Positions 59,001-64,000 of a DNA stretch of 64,000 bases are shown in pieces. The stretch's first letter is position 1. Each line of letters opens with the position of its first letter. A model generated the notes under the pieces. It was not told the origin of the DNA. It did not search any database and saw only the letters and a list, made by a program, of their open reading frames with translations. The position numbers were made by a program, and so were the translations under genes. The DNA is from Bacteroidota bacterium (GTDB lineage Bacteria; Bacteroidota; Bacteroidia; Chitinophagales; Saprospiraceae), in assembly GCA_003045895.1 (NCBI GenBank), contig PZPC01000005.1, positions 1 through 64,000 of the forward strand, written 5' to 3'.

Positions 59001-62000
59001 ATGCTCAACCGATCCCTCCTCCTGCTCTGCCTGGCCCTCCTGCTGGGCAGCCACCTGATGGCCCAGAAAAAGCGTCCGGACACCCCCGCTGAAAAGCCCG
59101 CCCTCAAGACTTTGCAAGCCAGCACTTTTGGTGCTCTGGCCTTCCGCGCGGTAGGCCCAGCCGTGACCTCGGGGCGCATTGCAGACTTTGCCGTGAACCC
59201 CCAGCGGCCCAGCACCTACTACGTGGCTTCGGCGGGCGGCGGGGTCTGGAAAACGGTCAACCAGGGCACGACCTTTACGCCCATCTTCGATAGCCAGGGG
59301 TCGTACTCCATCGGCTGCATCTCGCTGGACCCCCAAAACGCCAGCACGGTGTGGGTCGGTACGGGCGAAAACAACAACCAGCGCTCCGTGAGCTACGGCG
59401 ACGGGGTATACCTGAGCCGCGACGGCGGCAAGACCTGGGAAAACAAAGGCTTGAAAACCTCGGAGCACATCGCCAATATCATCGTCGACCCGACGGATGC
59501 CCAAACCATTTGGGTAGCGGCCTACGGCCCCGTGTGGAGCGACGGCGGCGAGCGCGGTGTCTACAAAAGTACCGACGGCGGCACGACCTGGACCTGCGTG
59601 AAAGCGGTGAGCGAATATACCGGCTGCAGCAACCTCCTGATGGATCCGCGCAACCCCCAGGTGCTGTACGCGGCCTTCCACCAGCGCCAGCGCAAGGTGT
59701 TCACCTACATTGGTGGCGGCCCGGAATCGGCCCTCTACAAGAGCACCGACGGCGGCGCCAGCTGGACCAAGCTCGGCGGCGGGCTGCCCGGCGGCGACCT
59801 CGGCCGCATCGGCATCGACCTTTCGCCGGTCAACCCTGACGTGGTGTACGCCGTAGTGGAAGCTGCGGATAAAAAAGGGGGCATCTACCGCTCGGTCGAC
59901 GGCGGCGCCAGCTGGACCAAACAAAGCGGCACCTACACCAGCGGCAACTACTACCAGGAGCTGACCTGTGACCCCGTCAACGTGGACCGCATTTTCATTA
60001 CCGACACCTATTATCAGGTCAGCGACGACGGTGGCAAGACGGTTCGCAACCTCGGCGAGATCAACAAACACATCGACAACCACGCCATCTGGATTGACCC
60101 CACCAATACCGACCACCTGATTGTAGGTTGCGACGGCGGCGTGTACGAAACCTGGGATTTTGCCGGCAGCTGGGACTACAAGGTCAACCTGCCGGTGACG
60201 CAGTTCTACAAAGTAGCTACCGACAACGCCCTCCCCTTCTACAACATCCACGGCGGCACCCAGGACAACCTCAGCCTGGGTGGCCCCAGCCGCACCACCA
60301 GCATGAACGGCATTGTCAACGCCGACTGGTTTGTGACCTCCACGGGCGATGGTTTTGAAACCCAGGTGGATCCCACCAACCCCAACATCATCTACGCCCA
60401 GTCGCAGTACGGCGGGCTGGTGCGCTACGATCGCGGCAACGGCGAGTACTACTTCATCAAACCCATGGAAGGCGAAAATGAGCCCGCCCTGCGCTGGAAC
60501 TGGGATGCGCCGTTGGAGATTTCCAACCACAACCCGCAGCGCCTCTACTTCGGCGCCAACAAGGTGTTCCGCACCGACGACCGGGGCAATTCCTGGCGGG
60601 CCATCAGCCCCGACCTGTCGGCGCAAATTGACCGCAACCAGCTCAAAGTGATGGGCAAGGTGTGGAGCGTAGACGCCATCGCCAAGAACGGCTCTACAGA
60701 TATTTTTGGGCAAACCACGACCATTGCCGAAAGTACCCTCGACGAAAACCTCCTCTGGGTAGGCACCGACGACGGCCTCCTGCACAAGACCACCGACGGC
60801 GGCGCTACCTGGCAAAAACTGGCCAGCGCACCCGGCGTACCGGAGATGACTTACGTGAACCAGGTCATTGCCTCGCAATACGACAAAAATACAGCTTACG
60901 TGGCCTTCAACCACCACCGTTACGGCGACTTTCACCCCTACCTTTACAAGACCACCGACGGCGGCCAGACCTGGACCCCCCTGCACGCTACCCTGCCCGT
61001 ACGCGGCAACGTGTACACCATTGCCGAAGACCACGTGAACCGCAACCTGCTCTTCTGTGGCACTGAATTCGGCGCGTTCTTCACCACCGACGGCGGCAAA
61101 AACTGGGTACCCCTGGCGGGCCTGCCTACCATTGCCGTGCGCGACATGGCTATTCAGCGGCGGGAGAACGACCTGGTGGTGGCTACCTTCGGCCGCGGTT
61201 TTTACGTGCTGGACGACTACTCGCCCCTGCGCACCACGACCGAAGCCTTGCTGGCTACCCCCGCCCATATTTTCCCCATTAAGGAGGCTCTGCAGTTTGT
61301 CCCCCGCACCGATATTGGCCTGCGCGACAAAGGCCACCTGGGCAGCAGCTACTTCACCACGCCCAATCCGGCGATGGGGGCCGTCTTCACCTACTACCTG
61401 GAAAAAGATAGCCAGACCCTCAAGGAGTTGCGCCAAAAGCGCGAGGGGGAAACGGAAGACGACACCTACCCTACCCTCGACGAACTGCGCCAGGAAAGTG
61501 GGCAACCCGATCCGTACCTCCTGTTCACCATCCGCAACGGTGCGGGTGAAGTGGTGCGCCACCTCCAGGCACCAACCAAAGCGGGTTTGCAACGCCTGAC
61601 CTGGGACCTGCGCTACGCTACGCCCGCCCCCGTGGTAGGCCGCTACCAACCCGCGCCCGATGTGCTGTTTGGCAGCGCCGAAGTCGGCCACCTCGCCATG
61701 CCCGGCACCTACACGGTAGCCCTGAGCAAATACGAAGACGGCGAGTTGACCCAACTGACGGAACCCGTGTCGTTTGAGGTCAGGTTCCTGGAGCAATCGT
61801 CGCTGCCACCAGCCAACCGCCAGGGGTACCAGGATTTTGTAGAAAAAGTGGCCGACCTCCGCCGGGCCTTCAGCGCCGCCAACGACATTCACGGGGAACT
61901 CACCACCAAACTGCAGCAAATGCAGACGGCCATGCTCGACATGCCCGCCGCACCCGCAGGTGCCCTCAAGCAAGCCTACGACCTGAACCAGCAACTGAAA

Positions 62001-62288
62001 GCCCTGGGCGTGCAAATGAACGGAGACCCGGTACTGGGCCGCAACCAGTTTGAAACGCCACCGGCTATCGGCGACCGGATCGGGTTTTGCGAATATGGCC
62101 TCTGGGACGTAACCTCCGACCCGACCCAAACCTATCTGGAGGCCTACCGGATCGGCGCCCAGCAATTTGGACCCGCCCTGACCGAGCTCAAAAGGCTGGC
62201 CACCGCAGTGAGCGCCCTGGAGCTGTTGCTGGAAATGCACGATGCGCCTTATACGCCAGGGCGCTGGCCGGAATGGAAGGGGAACTGA
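59001..62288 (+). CDS. Secreted BNR/VPS10-like beta-propeller protein
   Basis: 1095 residues. Signal peptide ends LLLGSHLMAQ. At least nine Asp-box (BNR) repeats of type S/TxDGGxTW are seen: SRDGGKTWE, STDGGTTWT, STDGGASWT, SVDGGASWT, TTDGGATWQ, TTDGGQTWT, TTDGGKNWV and two weaker ones. They indicate one or two beta-propellers over residues 40-720, as in the WD40/YVTN/BNR-like or sortilin group. The C-terminal third is mostly helical with a beta-sandwich (GTYTVALSKYEDGELTQL). No sialidase FRIP motif is obvious. Terminator follows. A near-full-length antisense frame is a coding shadow. Confidence 0.87.
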   Translation: MLNRSLLLLCLALLLGSHLMAQKKRPDTPAEKPALKTLQASTFGALAFRAVGPAVTSGRIADFAVNPQRPSTYYVASAGGGVWKTVNQGTTFTPIFDSQGSYSIGCISLDPQNASTVWVGTGENNNQRSVSYGDGVYLSRDGGKTWENKGLKTSEHIANIIVDPTDAQTIWVAAYGPVWSDGGERGVYKSTDGGTTWTCVKAVSEYTGCSNLLMDPRNPQVLYAAFHQRQRKVFTYIGGGPESALYKSTDGGASWTKLGGGLPGGDLGRIGIDLSPVNPDVVYAVVEAADKKGGIYRSVDGGASWTKQSGTYTSGNYYQELTCDPVNVDRIFITDTYYQVSDDGGKTVRNLGEINKHIDNHAIWIDPTNTDHLIVGCDGGVYETWDFAGSWDYKVNLPVTQFYKVATDNALPFYNIHGGTQDNLSLGGPSRTTSMNGIVNADWFVTSTGDGFETQVDPTNPNIIYAQSQYGGLVRYDRGNGEYYFIKPMEGENEPALRWNWDAPLEISNHNPQRLYFGANKVFRTDDRGNSWRAISPDLSAQIDRNQLKVMGKVWSVDAIAKNGSTDIFGQTTTIAESTLDENLLWVGTDDGLLHKTTDGGATWQKLASAPGVPEMTYVNQVIASQYDKNTAYVAFNHHRYGDFHPYLYKTTDGGQTWTPLHATLPVRGNVYTIAEDHVNRNLLFCGTEFGAFFTTDGGKNWVPLAGLPTIAVRDMAIQRRENDLVVATFGRGFYVLDDYSPLRTTTEALLATPAHIFPIKEALQFVPRTDIGLRDKGHLGSSYFTTPNPAMGAVFTYYLEKDSQTLKELRQKREGETEDDTYPTLDELRQESGQPDPYLLFTIRNGAGEVVRHLQAPTKAGLQRLTWDLRYATPAPVVGRYQPAPDVLFGSAEVGHLAMPGTYTVALSKYEDGELTQLTEPVSFEVRFLEQSSLPPANRQGYQDFVEKVADLRRAFSAANDIHGELTTKLQQMQTAMLDMPAAPAGALKQAYDLNQQLKALGVQMNGDPVLGRNQFETPPAIGDRIGFCEYGLWDVTSDPTQTYLEAYRIGAQQFGPALTELKRLATAVSALELLLEMHDAPYTPGRWPEWKGN

Positions 62289-62297
62289 TGAAAGGCG

Positions 62298-62335
62298 GTG
62301 GCGCTGGGCCTTAGTAAACCCAGCGCCACGCTTTT
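62298..62335 (+). terminator. Terminator after the BNR protein
   Basis: GTGGCGCTGGG (62298-62308) and CCCAGCGCCAC (62319-62329) pair perfectly; GC and four T follow. Confidence 0.8.
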
Positions 62336-62457
62336 AACAACTTTTTACCACTGATAGTTAAAAGGACATTTCAACAATAAACCCTTCCTCAACTCGCTGA
62401 CGCTGCGCCAGCCTACTGCAAGCGTCGGGGGATTCATCAACTTTTTAAAACGACTTC

Positions 62458-64000
62458 ATGAAATTTTTCACCACGTTTTTCGCCCTGCTTTTGCTGGCGG
62501 GCAGCCACGCCCAAACGCCTCCCCTGGCACACTACCCGGCCCTGAGTCCCGACGGTAGCCAGTTGGCCTTTTCCTATCAGGGAGATATCTGGACGGTAGC
62601 GACTACCGGCGGCGTAGCGCGCCGGCTCACCATCCACCAGGCCTACGAAAGCCATCCCCAGTGGAGCCCCGACGGGCAGCAGATCGCCTTCCAGGGCAAC
62701 CGTTACGGCAACGACGACATCTTCGTCGTAAGTGTAAATGGTGGCGAAGCCCGCCGCCTCACCTTCCACTCCGACGCCGATACCGAACCCCAATGGACCG
62801 CGGATCAACAGGTGCTATTCAACGCCAACCGCGAATTTCGGCAGATTGAAGGGGAACGCGAAATCCTGCGGGTGCCCGCCAGCGGCGGTACGCCTCAGCG
62901 GGTGCTCAACGCTGTAGGGCTGGTGCCTTCGCCCTCGCCCGACGGGCGGTTCATCGCTTTTGTAAAAGGAAACTGTCGCTTCGCCCGGGAGGCCTACACC
63001 GGCCCCGCCAACCGCAACATTTTCCTCTACGACAGCCAGACAGACACTTACTTCTCCATTGTGGAAAATGATGCCCAGGATACCAACCCCGACTGGGATG
63101 CCAACGGCAACCTCTACTACCTGAGCGCTACCAATGGCCGCTACAATGTGTACCGGCAGGCGCTGAGTGCCAATGGCCAAGCCCAGGGGGCAGCCGTGGC
63201 CCTGACGGCCTTCGAAGACGAAGGCATCCGCAATTACGATGTCAGCGCCGACGGTACGACGCTGATCTTCGAGCGCGGCAGCGGCATCTTCACCCTATCC
63301 ATCGACGGAAAAGCAGCTCCGGTGCAGGTCGATATCCAGGTATCGGCCGACTACCGCTTCGATCCGGTCGAGCAGCTGACCCAGACCAAGGGGGCTACCG
63401 AAATGGAGTTGTCGCCCAACGGCAAGTACCTGCTCTTCGGCGTGCGTGGCGACCTGTTCGTCATGGCCAACGACAAGGAAAAGAGCCGGGCCGTACAGCT
63501 GACACGCCACCCCTTCCGCGACCAGGACGGGCACTGGCTCAATGACAGCACGGTGGTCTTCACCTCCGACCGCGACGGCAACAAGGAATTGTACCTCGTG
63601 GAATCAGGTGACGCCGCAGCGTCCAACCTCTTTAAAACCCTCAAGTGGTCGGTGCGGCGCCTGACGACGACGACTGCCGAGGAACAAGACATCATCCTCT
63701 CGCCCGACCGCAGTAAGATTGCCATGGTACGCGGCCGCGGCGTTCTGGTGGTGGCTGATATTTCCCCGAAGGGCATCAGCAACGAAAAAGTCCTCCTCGA
63801 CGGCTGGGCAACGGCCGAAGGCCTGAGCTGGAGCCCCGACAGCAAGTGGCTGGCCTACGCCCTGCCCGACCTGGATTTCAACGACGAGATTTACATCCAC
63901 GCCGCCGACGGCAGCCAGCCGCCCGTCAATGTGAGCATGCACCCCCGCGCCGACAGCGACCCGTTTTGGAGTGCCGACGGCAGCAAGCTCGGCTTCCGCT
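62458..64000 (+). CDS. Tricorn-like S41 peptidase, N-terminal part (runs off the window)
   Basis: At least 514 residues with no stop before the edge. Signal peptide MKFFTTFFALLLLAGSHAQ. Then a TolB/Tricorn-type beta-propeller: PALSPDGSQLAFSYQGDIW, PQWSPDGQQIAFQGNRYGN, PSPSPDGRFIAFVKG, ELSPNGKYLLFGVRGD, SWSPDSKWLAYALPD, and FRDQDGHWLNDSTVVFTSDRDGN. This opening is typical of bacterial Tricorn proteases, whose PDZ and catalytic core would follow to the right. The serine-protease part is not in the window, so a TolB-like non-enzymatic protein is not excluded. Confidence 0.8.
   Translation, partial: MKFFTTFFALLLLAGSHAQTPPLAHYPALSPDGSQLAFSYQGDIWTVATTGGVARRLTIHQAYESHPQWSPDGQQIAFQGNRYGNDDIFVVSVNGGEARRLTFHSDADTEPQWTADQQVLFNANREFRQIEGEREILRVPASGGTPQRVLNAVGLVPSPSPDGRFIAFVKGNCRFAREAYTGPANRNIFLYDSQTDTYFSIVENDAQDTNPDWDANGNLYYLSATNGRYNVYRQALSANGQAQGAAVALTAFEDEGIRNYDVSADGTTLIFERGSGIFTLSIDGKAAPVQVDIQVSADYRFDPVEQLTQTKGATEMELSPNGKYLLFGVRGDLFVMANDKEKSRAVQLTRHPFRDQDGHWLNDSTVVFTSDRDGNKELYLVESGDAAASNLFKTLKWSVRRLTTTTAEEQDIILSPDRSKIAMVRGRGVLVVADISPKGISNEKVLLDGWATAEGLSWSPDSKWLAYALPDLDFNDEIYIHAADGSQPPVNVSMHPRADSDPFWSADGSKLGFR

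Noticed and set aside
58956-62240. A 1094-codon open frame on the minus strand opposite the BNR protein
   Set aside because: Its translation is low-complexity Val/Gly/Ala-rich text without motifs, while the plus strand has a signal peptide and nine Asp-box repeats. High GC at third positions produces such mirror frames.

Overview
The window looks like chromosomal DNA of a Bacteroidota bacterium, most likely of the Saprospiria (Lewinella-like) branch. Many genes are preceded by the Bacteroidota promoter signature TAnnTTTG. There is a type IX secretion (T9SS) type A sorting domain, a gliding-type (CHU_C) C-terminal domain, a DUF5686/CarboxypepD-reg protein, 2TM-domain proteins, BNR-repeat and Tricorn-like secreted proteins, and no Shine-Dalgarno bias. 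The lineage is inferred from gene content, not from a marker search.

Left edge (1-1.6 kb): a small accessory patch with a tyrosine-recombinase remnant and an AT-rich AAA ATPase/PD-(D/E)XK-type (DUF4143) gene headed by two tandem palindromes. Next come a PHP-hydrolase/ArnT-like glycosyltransferase operon, uvrA, a tandem-repeat block, a frameshifted outer-membrane protein, rpsT, a PaaE-like reductase with a TetR regulator, tatC, def and ruvX (to 13.3 kb).

13.4-17.4 kb is a second accessory-looking patch: an internally deleted beta-helix/DNRLRE gene, about 960 bp without an annotated gene that nevertheless carries a strong minus-strand promoter, tiny ORFs and a terminator, then a helical-repeat protein and a lone LytTR regulator. 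17.5-33.5 kb holds RNA modification (RluA-type synthase, queG), a degenerate SGNH lipoprotein, a secreted vanadium-haloperoxidase-like protein with MopE-type repeats, an HtrA protease, an NlpC/P60 lipoprotein, a DUF5686 protein, an NdpA-like protein and a REC-Hpt plus LytTR two-gene signalling operon.

33.6-45.4 kb contains a gliding-type secreted protein, tRNA-Cys, a crotonase, hemL, a compact arsR-arsM operon, a second haloperoxidase-like lipoprotein, an EI24 membrane protein, an M20 peptidase and a CaiB-type CoA-transferase. 45.7-55 kb contains an ECF sigma factor with a large membrane partner, a MEST-like hydrolase, three adjacent 2TM-type proteins sharing a C-terminal DLV, a stand-alone biotin carrier coupled to a SET-domain protein, and an alpha/beta-hydrolase lipoprotein. 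The right end (55.3-64 kb) has a 1152-residue alpha/alpha-barrel-like protein, a BNR beta-propeller protein and the start of a Tricorn-like protease.

Intergenic regions carry many repeats: GTGTAAAAGTG-type arrays, GGAAGTCGGAGGTGGG-type runs, perfect hairpins and a MITE-like element (55080-55243) whose terminal sequence recurs at the recombinase remnant (290-319). The most interesting leads are the ATPase with palindromic operators, the helical-repeat protein/small-ORF/LytTR cluster, the inverted-repeat elements and the 2TM triplet.
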